From NCBI RefSeq assembly GCF_030128875.1, contig NZ_CP124620.1, forward strand, positions 3,162,001 to 3,226,000: a stretch of 64,000 nt of DNA. The letters are read 5' to 3'. The notes below the pieces were generated by a model. It did not search any database. It saw only the letters and a list, made by a program, of their open reading frames with translations, and was not told the DNA's origin. A program made the translations under genes and the position numbers. Below are positions 8,858 through 17,913 of this stretch, piece by piece (the stretch's first letter is position 1; each line of letters begins with the position of its first letter). The stretch comes from Stenotrophomonas sp. BIO128-Bstrain. GTDB taxonomy: Bacteria > Pseudomonadota > Gammaproteobacteria > Xanthomonadales > Xanthomonadaceae.

Positions 8858-9889
8858 ATGAGTGTCTGGGCCATCGGCGACCTGCAGGGCTGCTACGACG
8901 TCACCCAGCGGTTGCTGGAAAAGATCAACTTCGACCCCGCGGTCGACAAACTGTGGTTCTGCGGTGACCTGGTCAACCGCGGTGGGCAGTCGCTGGAAAC
9001 CCTGCGCCTGGTCCATTCGCTGCGCGACAGCAGCGTGATCGTGCTGGGCAACCATGACCTGTCGCTGCTCGCGGTCGGTGCACGCACCGAGGAAGAGCAG
9101 CGCAAGGTCAACCCGGACCTGCTGCGCATCGTGCAGGCCGAGGACCGCGACGAGCTGCTGGAATGGCTGCGCATGCAGAAGCTGGCCCATGTGGACCGTG
9201 AGCTGGGCTGGATGATGATCCACGCCGGCCTGGCCCCGAAATGGACCACTCAGCTGGCCGAGAAGCACGCCCGCGAGGTCGAGCAGCAGCTGCATGGCAG
9301 CGGCTACCGCAAGCTGTTCCGCAACATGTACGGCGACAAGCCGAGCTGGTCGCCCGGCCTGGCCGGCTACGACCGCTCCCGCGCGATCATCAATCTGTTC
9401 ACCCGCATGCGCTACTGCACGCCGCGTGGCCGGATCGGGATCGAGGACAAAGGCACGCCGGGTACGCAGGAACAGGGGCTGTATCCCTGGTTCGAAGTGC
9501 CGGGTCGCGCCGAGCGCGATCTGAAGATCGTCTGCGGGCACTGGTCCGCCCTGGGCCTGACCATCACCCAGGGCGTGCACGCCATCGATACCGGCGCGGT
9601 GTGGGGCGGCAAGCTCACCGCCCTTCAGCTGGATACCGACGAGCTGCGCGTGGTGCAGGTGCCGGGCCGCGACGTGCCCAAGCCGGTCTCCGCGCCGCGT
9701 CCGCCGGCACGCCGGCCGGCCGCCGAGGGCACGCCGCCGAACGGGCGCCCGCCGCGCCAGGGCCAAGGCCAGGGGCGCGACCGTGGCCGGGGCGGCCAAG
9801 GCCGCCAAGGCGGCGGCACCAGGCCCGCACAAAGCACACAGCCGCAATCGCAGCCGCAGCACAGCGACGTCACCAGCGACGCGGAGTGA
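8858..9889 (+). CDS. apaH: Symmetrical diadenosine tetraphosphatase with basic C-terminal tail
   Basis: Hydrolyses Ap4A to two ADP and in E. coli also removes Np4 caps from RNA. The metallophosphatase motifs are complete: GDLQGCYD at 7-14, GDLVNRGG, GNHDLS, and a HAGLAP histidine. E. coli ApaH is about 280 residues; this one has 343. The extra C-terminal part (about 275-343) is low complexity, rich in Arg, Gly, Pro and Gln with RDRGRGG-like pieces, and is probably disordered. SD GGAGG precedes the start. It is the last gene of the lptD operon, followed by a strong hairpin. Confidence 0.95.
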   Translation: MSVWAIGDLQGCYDVTQRLLEKINFDPAVDKLWFCGDLVNRGGQSLETLRLVHSLRDSSVIVLGNHDLSLLAVGARTEEEQRKVNPDLLRIVQAEDRDELLEWLRMQKLAHVDRELGWMMIHAGLAPKWTTQLAEKHAREVEQQLHGSGYRKLFRNMYGDKPSWSPGLAGYDRSRAIINLFTRMRYCTPRGRIGIEDKGTPGTQEQGLYPWFEVPGRAERDLKIVCGHWSALGLTITQGVHAIDTGAVWGGKLTALQLDTDELRVVQVPGRDVPKPVSAPRPPARRPAAEGTPPNGRPPRQGQGQGRDRGRGGQGRQGGGTRPAQSTQPQSQPQHSDVTSDAE

Positions 9890-9892
9890 TCC

Positions 9893-9919
9893 GCAGGCCG
9901 GTCAACACGACCGGCCTGC
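9893..9919. terminator. Hairpin between convergent apaH and folA
   Basis: An 11-bp perfect stem (GCAGGCCGGTC paired with its complement) around a five-base loop. There is no clear U-tract on either side. It lies between two genes that converge, so it probably ends or protects both transcripts. Confidence 0.6.
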
Positions 9920-9932
9920 CTGCACCGCCGGC

Positions 9933-10424
9933 TCAGGCGCGGCGGTAATCGACGAAATCGAACGCGAACGCGTGCCGCTCATCGGCCGCGTGGTGTTCCC
10001 GCGCCACTTCCACCCATAGCGCCGGATCGACCGGCGGGAAGTGGGTATCGGCAGGGACGGTGGTGTTCACCCAGGTCAGGTGCAGATCGGTGGCCTGGTC
10101 CATGGCCAGGCGATAGATTTCGCCGCCACCAATGACGCACAACTCTTGTGCCCCCGCATCGCCTGCAGCCTGCAGCGCCTGCTCGATCGAAGCCACCGCC
10201 TGCATGCCCTCGAACGGCACCTGGCCACGGCGGGTCAGCACCAGGTTCAGGCGGCCCGGCAGGGCGCGACCGAGCGACTGCGCGGTCCTGCGCCCCATCA
10301 GGATCGGCTTGCCGACGGTCAGCGCCTTGAAGCGCTTGAGATCATCCGGCAGCTTCCACGGCAGGTCGTTGTCACGGCCAATGCCGTGGCGGGTGTCGAG
10401 CGCGGCGATCAGCGAGAGCTTCAT
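9933..10424 (-). CDS. folA: Dihydrofolate reductase
   Basis: Reduces dihydrofolate to tetrahydrofolate with NADPH and is the trimethoprim target. 163 residues starting MKLSLIAALDTRHGIG, with the DLPWKLPDDLKRFKALT substrate helix, the MGRRTAQSLGRALPGR cofactor motif and VIGGGEIY. Start chosen at ATG 10424; a GTG at 10439 overlaps the thyA stop and would add five residues (MSGPR), so the true start may be either. It is the last gene of lgt-thyA-folA. Confidence 0.95.
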   Translation of the reverse strand: MKLSLIAALDTRHGIGRDNDLPWKLPDDLKRFKALTVGKPILMGRRTAQSLGRALPGRLNLVLTRRGQVPFEGMQAVASIEQALQAAGDAGAQELCVIGGGEIYRLAMDQATDLHLTWVNTTVPADTHFPPVDPALWVEVAREHHAADERHAFAFDFVDYRRA

Positions 10425-10435
10425 GCGCGGGCCAC

Positions 10436-11230
10436 TCACACGGCCACCGGAGCCTTGATCGCCGGGTGTGGGTCGTACCCATCAATGCGGATGTCCTCGA
10501 ACTGGAACCCGAACAGATCGGTCACCTCGGGGTTCAGCCAGAGCGTCGGCAGCGCGCGCGGCTCGCGGGCGAGCTGTTCGCGGGCCTGCTCGACATGGTT
10601 CGAGTACAGGTGCGCATCGCCCAGGGTGTGCACGAAATCGCCAACGCCCAGCCCGGTGGCCTGCGCCACCATGTGGGTCAGCAGCGCGTAGCTGGCGATG
10701 TTGAACGGCACGCCCAGGAAGATGTCGCCGCTGCGCTGGTAGAGCTGGCAGCTGAGCTTGCCGTCCACCACATAGAACTGGAACAGGTTGTGGCACGGCA
10801 TCAACGCCATCTGCGACAGCTCGCCCACGTTCCAGGCACTGACCACCAGCCGGCGCGAATCGGGGTTGCGCTTGATCTCGTCCACCAGCCACTGCATCTG
10901 GTCGATCGCCCCGCCATCGGCAGTGCCCCAGCTGCGCCACTGCTTGCCGTAGATCGGGCCGAGGTCGCCGTTGGCATCGGCCCATTCGTCCCAGATCCGC
11001 ACCTGGTGGTCCTTCAGGTACCCGATGTTGGTATCGCCCTTCAGGAACCACAGCAGCTCATGGATGATCGAGCGCAGGTGCAGTTTCTTGGTGGTGACCA
11101 GCGGAAAGCCGTCATTGAGGTTGAAGCGCATCTGCCAGCCGAACACGCTGCGCGTGCCGGTGCCGGTGCGGTCGGATTTTTCCGTGCCGTGCTCCAGCAC
11201 GTGCTCGAGCAGCGCCAGGTAGGCCTTCAT
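10436..11230 (-). CDS. thyA: Thymidylate synthase
   Basis: Methylates dUMP to dTMP with methylenetetrahydrofolate, producing the dihydrofolate that FolA recycles. 264 residues, identical in length to E. coli ThyA. It shows [17 protein letters not shown], the catalytic cysteine in [11 protein letters not shown], and [23 protein letters not shown] 11230 overlaps the lgt stop (ATGA); the longer open frame to 11485 lies inside lgt and is rejected. Confidence 0.97.
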   Translation of the reverse strand: MKAYLALLEHVLEHGTEKSDRTGTGTRSVFGWQMRFNLNDGFPLVTTKKLHLRSIIHELLWFLKGDTNIGYLKDHQVRIWDEWADANGDLGPIYGKQWRSWGTADGGAIDQMQWLVDEIKRNPDSRRLVVSAWNVGELSQMALMPCHNLFQFYVVDGKLSCQLYQRSGDIFLGVPFNIASYALLTHMVAQATGLGVGDFVHTLGDAHLYSNHVEQAREQLAREPRALPTLWLNPEVTDLFGFQFEDIRIDGYDPHPAIKAPVAV

Positions 11231-12117
11231 GCCTTGGCTCCTGCCGGGGCGACCGGCAGCACCGGCTGCAGCACCGGCGCGCGACGCGACAGCGCCAGCA
11301 GGACCAGGCCGAAGGCCACCAGCGGCAGGCTGAGCAGCTGGCCACGGGTGAACCAGTCGAAGGCGAGGTAGACGCCGTTGTCGGGCATGCGCACGAACTC
11401 CACTGCGAAGCGGAAGATGCCGTACATCAGCGCGAACAGGCCGGCGATCACATAGCGGTGGCGCGGCTTGGCGGAGACCGCCCACAGCACCACGAACATC
11501 ACCAGGCCTTCCAGCAGCGCTTCATACAGCTGCGAAGGATGGCGCGCGTACTGGTTGAGCGCGCCGGTGGCGAACTCGGCCTTGAGCGTGGCCAGGTCCA
11601 GACCGTTCAACGGCGCCGGCAGGCCGCTCGGGAACACCACGCCCCAGGTGCCGTCGGTGTACTTGCCCCACAGCTCGGCGCCGATGAAGTTGCCGATGCG
11701 GCCGAAGCCCAGGCCCAGCGGCACCAGCGGGGACATGAAATCGAGGGTGTCGAACAGGTGCAGGCGGTGCTTGCGCGACCACCACCACGAGGCGAACAGC
11801 ACGCCGAGCAGGCCGCCATGGAAGCTCATGCCGCCGTCCCACACTTTGAACAACAGCAGCGGGTTGTGCAGGAATTCGGCGGTCGCGTAGAACAGCATGT
11901 AGCCCACGCGGCCACCGACAACCACGCCGAGCATCGCGTAGAACAGCAGGTCGGAGAAGCCGTTGGCATCGACCCCGGGCAGGCGACCGGCGGCGATCCG
12001 CTTGCGCCCCAGCCACCAGGCAGCGGTGAAGCCGAGCAGGTACATGATGCCGTACCAATGCACCTTGATCGGCCCGAGCGAGATGGCGATGGGGTCGATG
12101 TCGTGGAAATAGATCAT
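11227..12117 (-). CDS. lgt: Prolipoprotein diacylglyceryl transferase
   Basis: Transfers diacylglycerol to the lipobox cysteine of prelipoproteins, the first step of lipoprotein maturation. 296 residues with seven predicted membrane helices, [11 protein letters not shown] at the N-terminus, and the signature [13 protein letters not shown]. The [12 protein letters not shown] segment is also typical. First gene of lgt-thyA-folA; the lgt-thyA pairing is widely conserved. Confidence 0.96.
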   Translation of the reverse strand: MIYFHDIDPIAISLGPIKVHWYGIMYLLGFTAAWWLGRKRIAAGRLPGVDANGFSDLLFYAMLGVVVGGRVGYMLFYATAEFLHNPLLLFKVWDGGMSFHGGLLGVLFASWWWSRKHRLHLFDTLDFMSPLVPLGLGFGRIGNFIGAELWGKYTDGTWGVVFPSGLPAPLNGLDLATLKAEFATGALNQYARHPSQLYEALLEGLVMFVVLWAVSAKPRHRYVIAGLFALMYGIFRFAVEFVRMPDNGVYLAFDWFTRGQLLSLPLVAFGLVLLALSRRAPVLQPVLPVAPAGAKA

Positions 12118-12201
12118 GAAGGGCGCCTTGCAGGGATGCCGATATTCTAGCGCCGCCCGGGAGCGGCCTCGCGGCGGCCCCGACCGCGCGATTGCCAGGC
12201 T

Positions 12202-12690
12202 TCAGCCCAGGATCTGCGGCGTGTCCGGCAGGCCGTCCTCCTGTGACCCCGGAAGGGGCGGATAGTGCCCGGCCAGCAGGTCCGACACCTCTTCGATCGC
12301 CAGCAGCACGCCCGCCTGCAGGGCCCCCTCACGCAGCCGCTGCTGCATGTGCGCGCAGATCGCCTGCCACTGCGCCTCGCCGATGCGCCCGCGCAGGCCG
12401 CGGTCAGCGACCAGCTCGATGGCATGGTCGGCCAGCAGCAGGTAGATCAGTACACCGTTGTTGTGTTCGGTATCCCAGGTGCGCAGTTGGGCGAAGGCAT
12501 GTTCGGCGCGCTGTTGGGGCGAGACGCCCTGCCACAACGCGGCCAGCGGCAGATCCGCTTCCACCGCGAACATCACCTGGCCACCGTGGCGCCGCTCGCC
12601 GGCGCTGATCGCATCGGTGATCGCCTGCAGATGTGCCGGTGGGAAGGCGCGCCGCACCGAAGGAGAAAACACGTGCCGGAGCCAGCGCAT
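12202..12690 (-). CDS. TPM-domain protein (second copy)
   Basis: A 162-residue TPM (TLP18.3/Psb32/MOLO-1) domain protein without a signal peptide. Conserved parts are AITDAISAGERRHGGQVMFAVE and the AFAQLRTWDTEHNNGVLIYLLLADHAIELVADRG core. The start overlaps the stop of the preceding TPM gene (ATGA), so the two are translationally coupled. It is the last gene of lemA-TPM-TPM. The molecular function of this trio is not established. Confidence 0.85.
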   Translation of the reverse strand: MRWLRHVFSPSVRRAFPPAHLQAITDAISAGERRHGGQVMFAVEADLPLAALWQGVSPQQRAEHAFAQLRTWDTEHNNGVLIYLLLADHAIELVADRGLRGRIGEAQWQAICAHMQQRLREGALQAGVLLAIEEVSDLLAGHYPPLPGSQEDGLPDTPQILG

Positions 12691-13577
12691 CACCAGCCTC
12701 CCGAGGCGCCACCGCCTCCCGAACGCCCACCACCACCGCCCCAGCCGCCACCGCCGCCGAAGCCACCGCCACCACCGAACCCGCCGCCACCGCCCCAGCC
12801 ACCGCCACCCCAGCCGCCACTGCGCGCGAACACGCCGCCGCGACCGGCCGACGTCAGGCCGACCAGCAGGCCCACCACGGCGGCCGCGCCACTGGCGACC
12901 ACCAGCGAGGTGAACAGGAACGCGGCCACCCCGGCCCCGGCACCGCTGGCCAGCGCGCGCAGCGGTCGCGGCAGCCAGCCCAGCATGCCGCGCAGGAACA
13001 GGCCGGCAAACAGGCCGATGCCAAGCGCCATCGTCCAGTTGCCCCCCGCCGGGGCGTCCTGGACGCGATGCGTGCTGACCGGCGCGGGCAAGGCCTCGCC
13101 GTCGATCAGTTTGACCAGTGCAGCGCTGGCATCGGTGAGCCCACCGGCGTAGTCGTTGCTGCGGAACCGGGGGGCCAGGTATTCCTGGATCACCCGGTTG
13201 GCGATCGCATCCGGAATCGCGCCTTCCAGGCCGTAGCCCGGCTCGATGCGGACCCGGCGATCGTCCTTGGCCACCACCAGCAGGACGCCGTCGTCCACGC
13301 CCTTGCGGCCGATGGACCACTGCTCGAACACACGCTGGGTGTACTGCTCGATGGTTTCCGGCGCGGTGCTCGGCACCATCAGGATCTGCAGCTGGCTGCC
13401 CTTGCGCTGCTGCAGCGCCAGCGCCTGCGCCTCCAGCGCCTGGATCTGCGCTGCATCCAATGTGCCGGTGGTATCCACCACCGGCGAGGACATCGCCGGG
13501 ATCGCCGCCTGGGTCTGCGCCCAGGCAGGCAGCGCCAGCGCCAGGCAGAGCAGCAACAGGCAGCGCAGCAGGCGCAT
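12690..13577 (-). CDS. TPM-domain membrane protein with glycine-rich tail (YgcG-like)
   Basis: 295 residues: a signal peptide (ending near AWA-QT), a TPM domain at about 30-160 (TGTLDAAQIQALEAQ, GVDDGVLLVVAKDDRRVRIEPGYGLEG), two hydrophobic helices at about 185-245, then a tail of about 45 residues made almost only of Gly with Trp and Phe. The start is ATG 13577, ten bases after the lemA stop; the upstream open frame overlaps lemA and is rejected. The Gly tail is common in this family and probably disordered. Confidence 0.88.
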   Translation of the reverse strand: MRLLRCLLLLCLALALPAWAQTQAAIPAMSSPVVDTTGTLDAAQIQALEAQALALQQRKGSQLQILMVPSTAPETIEQYTQRVFEQWSIGRKGVDDGVLLVVAKDDRRVRIEPGYGLEGAIPDAIANRVIQEYLAPRFRSNDYAGGLTDASAALVKLIDGEALPAPVSTHRVQDAPAGGNWTMALGIGLFAGLFLRGMLGWLPRPLRALASGAGAGVAAFLFTSLVVASGAAAVVGLLVGLTSAGRGGVFARSGGWGGGGWGGGGGFGGGGGFGGGGGWGGGGGRSGGGGASGGW

Positions 13578-13587
13578 GGTCACGGGC

Positions 13588-14238
13588 TCAGTTCGCCGGC
13601 TGTGGCTGCTGCTGCGGGGCCTGCGGCTGCGGCGCAGGCGCCGGGGCCGGTTGCTGCGAACCGAACTTGACCGCCGGCGGCTGCGAGATCTGCGCTTCGT
13701 TCTCCACCGTGAAGTTCGGCTTGGTCGCATAGCCGAACAGCTTGGCAGTGATCACCTGCGGGAACTGGCGGATGTAGGTGTTGTAGTCCTGCACCATCTG
13801 GATATAGCGGCCGCGCGCCACGGTGATCCGGTTCTCGGTGCCTTCCAGCTGGGCCTGCAGATCGCGGAAACCCTGGTCGGACTTCAGGTTCGGGTAATTC
13901 TCGGTGACCACCAGCAGGCGTGACAGCGCACCGCTCAACTCACCCTGGGCCTGCTGGAACTGCTTGAGGGAGTCGGCATCGTCGGCGTTGACGTTGACCT
14001 GCCCCACGCGTGCACGGGCGTTGGTGACGTCGGTCAGGACCTGGCGTTCCTGGTTGGCATAGCCTTCCACGGTCTGCACCAGGTTGGGGATCAGATCGGC
14101 GCGGCGCTTGTACTGGTTGAGCACCTCGGCCCAGCCCGCCTTGACCTGCTCATCCTTCTGCTGGATGGCGTTGTAGCCGCAACCGGACAACAGGGAGGCC
14201 AGCACGGCCAGGCACAACAAACGGGAGAACGATCGCAT
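13588..14238 (-). CDS. LemA family lipoprotein
   Basis: 216 residues with a lipoprotein signal (LLSGCG), so probably lipid-anchored, then the LemA helical domain: AWAEVLNQYKRRADLIPNLVQTVEGYANQE and ENYPNLKSDQGFRDLQAQLEGTENRI. The C-terminal 30 residues are Pro/Gln rich. It leads a lemA-TPM-TPM operon with spacings of 10 and -1 bases. That arrangement is common, but the function is unknown. ATG 14238 is preferred over the longer frame to 14349. Confidence 0.9.
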   Translation of the reverse strand: MRSFSRLLCLAVLASLLSGCGYNAIQQKDEQVKAGWAEVLNQYKRRADLIPNLVQTVEGYANQERQVLTDVTNARARVGQVNVNADDADSLKQFQQAQGELSGALSRLLVVTENYPNLKSDQGFRDLQAQLEGTENRITVARGRYIQMVQDYNTYIRQFPQVITAKLFGYATKPNFTVENEAQISQPPAVKFGSQQPAPAPAPQPQAPQQQPQPAN

Positions 14239-14299
14239 GGCCGGCTCCGGATCTCGATGAACGGGATCCGGAGCATGCCATGTTCCGGGTAAAGCGGAT

Positions 14300-14328
14300 G
14301 TGGGTATCGACCAAAGGTCGGCACCTAC
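14300..14328 (-). repeat. SMAG-like GTAG palindrome
   Basis: Read on the minus strand this begins GTAGGTGCCGACCTTTGGTC and folds on itself. The GTAG head followed by a short palindrome is the signature of the SMAG repeats of S. maltophilia. It sits between terC and lemA. Confidence 0.75.
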
Positions 14329-14332
14329 CCCC

Positions 14333-15082
14333 TTACCAGTTGCCGGCACCCGGCACGTTGTGCGCCACGGCGCGGCGGCGCATCAGCAGGTTCAGCCATT
14401 CCACCAGCACCGAGAAGCCCATCGCGGCATAGATGTAGGGCTTGGGCACGTGCACGCCCAGGCCGTCCAGGATCAGGACCACGCCGATCAGCAGGATGAA
14501 GGCCAGGGCCAGCATCTTCACGGTCGGGTTGGCGTCGATGAAGCGGCCCAGCGGGTTGGCGGCCAGCAGCATGACGGCCACCGACAGCAGGATCGCGGCG
14601 ACCATCACCGGGATGTGGTCGGCGATGCCGACGGCGGTGATCACCGAGTCCAGCGAGAACACGATGTCGATCACGGCGATCTGCGCGATCACCATGCCGA
14701 ACACGGCCGAGGCCTTGGTGGTGGTCGGGTCTTCGTCTTCGCCGCCGGTGATCAGCTCGCGGATCTCCATGGTGCCCTTGATGATCAGGAACAGGCCACC
14801 GAGGATCAGCACCAGATCGCGGATGGAGATGCCCATGCCGGCGATGGTGAACAGGTTGGCTTCCATGTGGGCCAGGTAGGCCAGCGAGACCAGCAGCAGG
14901 ATGCGGGTGATGCAGGCCACCGCGATGCCGAGTTTGCGCGCGAACGGGCGGCGCGTTTCGGGCAGCTTGCTCACCGCGATCGAGATGAAGACCAGGTTGT
15001 CGATGCCCAGCACGATTTCCAGCGCGCTCAGCGTGAACAGGGTCAACCAGACATTGGGGTCGGACAACAACTCAAGGAACAT
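14333..15082 (-). CDS. TerC family membrane protein
   Basis: 249 residues with seven predicted helices and the TerC-family metal-site motifs LSALEIVLGIDNLVFIS near the N-terminus and the related VIDIVFSLDSVITAVG in the second half. A charged cytoplasmic loop with GGEDEDPTTTK lies between them. Family members transport Mn2+ or support metal homeostasis of secreted enzymes; the substrate here is not shown. No mntP-type riboswitch was seen upstream. Located 42 bases after dgkA. Confidence 0.88.
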   Translation of the reverse strand: MFLELLSDPNVWLTLFTLSALEIVLGIDNLVFISIAVSKLPETRRPFARKLGIAVACITRILLLVSLAYLAHMEANLFTIAGMGISIRDLVLILGGLFLIIKGTMEIRELITGGEDEDPTTTKASAVFGMVIAQIAVIDIVFSLDSVITAVGIADHIPVMVAAILLSVAVMLLAANPLGRFIDANPTVKMLALAFILLIGVVLILDGLGVHVPKPYIYAAMGFSVLVEWLNLLMRRRAVAHNVPGAGNW

Positions 15083-15124
15083 GGACTTCCATCCTTACAG
15101 GGGGGATGACGCGGCAGGCCCGCG

Positions 15125-15505
15125 TCAGAAGATTTGCGGCAGCAGGATCAGGACCCAGCACACCAGTACGTTCATCATCAGCACGAAGACCGCGGCCGAG
15201 CCCATGTCCTTGGCGCGACCGGCGAGCTCGTGGAACTCCGCGCCGTAGCGCTCGATCACCGCCTCGATCGCCGAATTGGCCAGTTCCATGGCCAGCACCA
15301 GCAGCACCGAGCCGATCATCAGCGCGCGTTCCACCGGGGTCTGGCCGAGCCAGAGTGCCAGCGGCGCGAGCACGATCAGCAGGTAGACCTCCAGCCGGAA
15401 CGAGGACTCGTGCAGCCAGGCTGCACGCAACCCCTGCCAGGACCACACCGCGGCCTTGAAGATGCGCTTGGGGCCGCGCGGCAGGTGGCCGATTTCATCG
15501 GCCAT
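15125..15505 (-). CDS. dgkA: Diacylglycerol kinase
   Basis: A small, three-helix inner-membrane kinase that phosphorylates diacylglycerol to phosphatidate. 126 residues (E. coli 122) with the catalytic segment VLAMELANSAIEAVIERYGAEFHELAGRAKDMGSAAV including the family ELANSAIE motif and KDMGSAAV. Start at ATG 15505 (MADEIGHL); the upstream extension lacks similarity. Confidence 0.95.
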   Translation of the reverse strand: MADEIGHLPRGPKRIFKAAVWSWQGLRAAWLHESSFRLEVYLLIVLAPLALWLGQTPVERALMIGSVLLVLAMELANSAIEAVIERYGAEFHELAGRAKDMGSAAVFVLMMNVLVCWVLILLPQIF

Positions 15506-15736
15506 GGGCAGGCACCCCGGTCGGCAACGCACGCCGGAACGGCAGGAACAGCACACGGCAGACAGTCATGGGCATCGCTGAATGGGGCAGGCAATCCCTC
15601 ATTTTGCCATAAGCCGGTCGGGGCATTGTCGAAGGCGGCCAACGCCCGTCCGTGGTAAAGCGCGGCCGGGCCGCAACTTCTATGATGAACGTCTACCCGT
15701 CCGGGCGCCCCAGGCGCCCCACCACAGGAGTCGTCC

Positions 15737-16444
15737 ATGCTGCACCGTCGTGCCCGCCCCCTTCTGCTCGCTCTTGCCCTGGGGGCCGCCCTGCCCGCGC
15801 TGGCGCGCTCCCCCGCCCCTGCCGCACCGCAGGTGCCGACCCAGGTCTCCAACGTGGCGTGGGCCGGCGACATGGCGCAGTTCGCGGCGCAGGACGCGGC
15901 CAGCCCACCGCCGCGCGGCGGCATCGAGTTCATCGGCAGCTCCTCGGTACGCATGTGGGAGAGCCTGGCCACCGATTTCCCGGGCCAGCCGGTGTTCAAC
16001 CGCGGCTTCGGCGGCTCGGAAGTGCGCGACAGCACCTGGTATGCCGACCGCATCGTGATTCCATATGCGCCGTGCAAGGTGTTCTTCTACGCCGGCGACA
16101 ACGACCTCAACAGCGGCCGCAGCCCCGCCCAGGTCCGCGATGACGTGGTGGCCTTCGTGCAGCGCGTGCACCGCGACCTGCCCAAGACGACGGTGGAGAT
16201 CATCTCGATCAAGCCCAGCCCGTCGCGCGCGAACCTGCTACCCGCGGTGGTGGAAGCCAACGGCTTGATCCAGAAGGCCCTGGCCTCGCTGCCCAACACC
16301 GGCTACACCGATGTCTACACGCCGATGCTCGGTGCCGATGGCCAGCCACGCGCCGCATTGTTCCGCGAGGACATGCTGCACATGACCCCGGAAGGCTATG
16401 CGATCTGGCGCAAGGCGCTGGCGCCCAAGGTGCAGTGCGACTGA
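15737..16444 (+). CDS. Secreted SGNH/GDSL-type hydrolase
   Basis: 235 residues with a signal peptide (ending near ALA-RS). SGNH blocks are visible: IEFIGSSSVRMW with the nucleophile serine (block I), FNRGFGGSEV (block II Gly), FFYAGDNDL (block III Asn) and a C-terminal DMLHMTPEGY with the catalytic Asp-x-x-His. It is therefore a periplasmic or secreted esterase or acetylhydrolase of unknown substrate. It converges with the histidine kinase gene and ends in a strong hairpin. Confidence 0.88.
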   Translation: MLHRRARPLLLALALGAALPALARSPAPAAPQVPTQVSNVAWAGDMAQFAAQDAASPPPRGGIEFIGSSSVRMWESLATDFPGQPVFNRGFGGSEVRDSTWYADRIVIPYAPCKVFFYAGDNDLNSGRSPAQVRDDVVAFVQRVHRDLPKTTVEIISIKPSPSRANLLPAVVEANGLIQKALASLPNTGYTDVYTPMLGADGQPRAALFREDMLHMTPEGYAIWRKALAPKVQCD

Positions 16445-16450
16445 ACCAGG

Positions 16451-16473
16451 CGGGGAGGCGCCACGCCTCCCCG
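16451..16473. terminator. Bidirectional hairpin between SGNH hydrolase and histidine kinase
   Basis: A 10-bp perfect stem (CGGGGAGGCG and its complement) with a three-base loop fills the 31-base gap between two convergent stops. No U-tract. Confidence 0.6.
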
Positions 16474-16475
16474 AC

Positions 16476-17747
16476 TCAACGGTAGTGGATCGTGGCCTGG
16501 GTGCCCTGCCCGGGCGCACTGCTCAGGCCGATCTTCCAGCCGAAGCGGTCGCACAGCCGGCGCACGATCGACAGCCCCAGCCCGGTGCCCTGCGGGCGGC
16601 TGGGTTCGGCACGGTAGAACGGCTCGAACGCGCGGCTGAGCGCTTCGGGCGACATGCCGATGCCGGTATCGCGCACGACCACCCGGTCGTCTTCGACATC
16701 GACATCGATCCGGCCTTCGTCGGTGTAACTGCAGGCGTTGCGCAGCAGGTTGCTGACCACCACCTGCAGTACCCGCGGCGGGGCGTGCAGCATCACCGGG
16801 CCGTGGCTGTGCAGGTGGATCTCGACCGGTCGCCCGGCGATCAGCTCGCGGGCGTTGTCGACCTCGTAGCGGACGATCTCATTGACGTCGAACAGCTCGA
16901 CCTGCGGCTCGACATCGGCCTCGCGGGCCAGGATCAGGAAGGCATCGATCACCGCTTCCATGTCACGCCCGGCGCGCTGGATGCGCTGCAGGCCACGGCG
17001 CAGGCGTGGCGTCATGTCCTGGTCGCCCAGTGCCATGTCGCTGGCCACGCGGATCACGGTGAGCGGGGTGCGCAGCTCGTGGCTGGCATCGCGGGTGAAG
17101 TTGCGTTCGCGCGCGACGTGCGCGGTGACCTTGGTCGCCAACGAGTGCAGCGCGGCGGCCAGCTGGCGGGTCTCGCCCTGCATGTCGGCCGGCAGTTTGG
17201 CCGGCGCCAGATCGGCCGCCTCCGGGTGCCCGGGATCCCAGCGCGACACGCGCCTGGCCAGCCAGTTGACCGGCGAGACCAGGCGTTTGGAGGCGCGGTA
17301 GGTGATCCAGGAGGCGCCATAGACGGCCAGCAGGGTCAGCAGCACCGGCACCACGCCGAACCAGAACGCCAGCATCTCCGCGCGCGAGCGCAGGAACACC
17401 AGGTACAGGCGGCCTTCCGGACGCGCATCGACCAGCACCAGCTGGTCGTCGTCCTTGAGCTCGTGGAAGCCGGGAGGGAGCGTGCGAAGGTTGGCTGGCA
17501 GGCTCAGCGGCGACTGCCCGGTCTCGAGCAGATACCCGCGGATGTTCTGGGTGTTGGGCGGCGGCTGCACCGGCGAGGCCTCGTGCAATTGCCAGTAATA
17601 GCTGGCCTCTTCCTGCAGCGCGCTGCTGACCAGGCTGTGCTTGATCACCAACGACACCAGCCATGCGCCCAGCAGGATGCCCAGGCTGGCGAGCACGGCT
17701 TGGAGGATGAAGACGATGCGGATCTTGCGCGGCAGACCGTGCGGCAT
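16476..17747 (-). CDS. Two-component sensor histidine kinase
   Basis: 423 residues: a membrane helix at about 12-33, a periplasmic loop of about 95 residues, a second helix at about 128-148, HAMP-like linker, a HisKA domain with the phospho-acceptor DASHELRTPLTVIR, and an HATPase domain with NLLRNACSYT, DTGIGM and GTGLGLSIVRRL. The partner regulator lies upstream on the same strand. The pair resembles ColRS/VgrRS-type systems of xanthomonads. I did not find a strict ExxE iron motif in the periplasmic loop, so that identity is left open. Confidence 0.9.
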   Translation of the reverse strand: MPHGLPRKIRIVFILQAVLASLGILLGAWLVSLVIKHSLVSSALQEEASYYWQLHEASPVQPPPNTQNIRGYLLETGQSPLSLPANLRTLPPGFHELKDDDQLVLVDARPEGRLYLVFLRSRAEMLAFWFGVVPVLLTLLAVYGASWITYRASKRLVSPVNWLARRVSRWDPGHPEAADLAPAKLPADMQGETRQLAAALHSLATKVTAHVARERNFTRDASHELRTPLTVIRVASDMALGDQDMTPRLRRGLQRIQRAGRDMEAVIDAFLILAREADVEPQVELFDVNEIVRYEVDNARELIAGRPVEIHLHSHGPVMLHAPPRVLQVVVSNLLRNACSYTDEGRIDVDVEDDRVVVRDTGIGMSPEALSRAFEPFYRAEPSRPQGTGLGLSIVRRLCDRFGWKIGLSSAPGQGTQATIHYR

Positions 17748-17818
17748 TACGGGGTCCAGGGCGGTTCGCGGCGATTATAGGAAAGCTTGCCGTGATTCCA
17801 TCGTGCAAACCATGACAA

Positions 17819-17840
17819 CGGCCCGGCAAGCGCCGGGCCG
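17819..17840 (-). promoter_or_regulatory. Hairpin between response regulator and kinase genes
   Basis: A perfect 9-bp GC stem (CGGCCCGGC, loop AAGC) lies in the 166-base gap between the response regulator and its kinase. On the transcribed minus strand it is followed by TTGTC, a weak U-tract. It could act as a partial terminator lowering kinase relative to regulator. Confidence 0.5.
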
Positions 17841-17913
17841 TCATGCTCCAGAGGGTGCCGGAGGATCGCCGCCCAGGTCACCGGCAGGTGGCCGAGCGGC
17901 GATGGATCCCCTG

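Noticed and set aside
12691..12835. Glycine-codon repeat as a tandem DNA repeat element
   Set aside because: It encodes the glycine-rich tail typical of YgcG/TPM proteins, so coding explains it.
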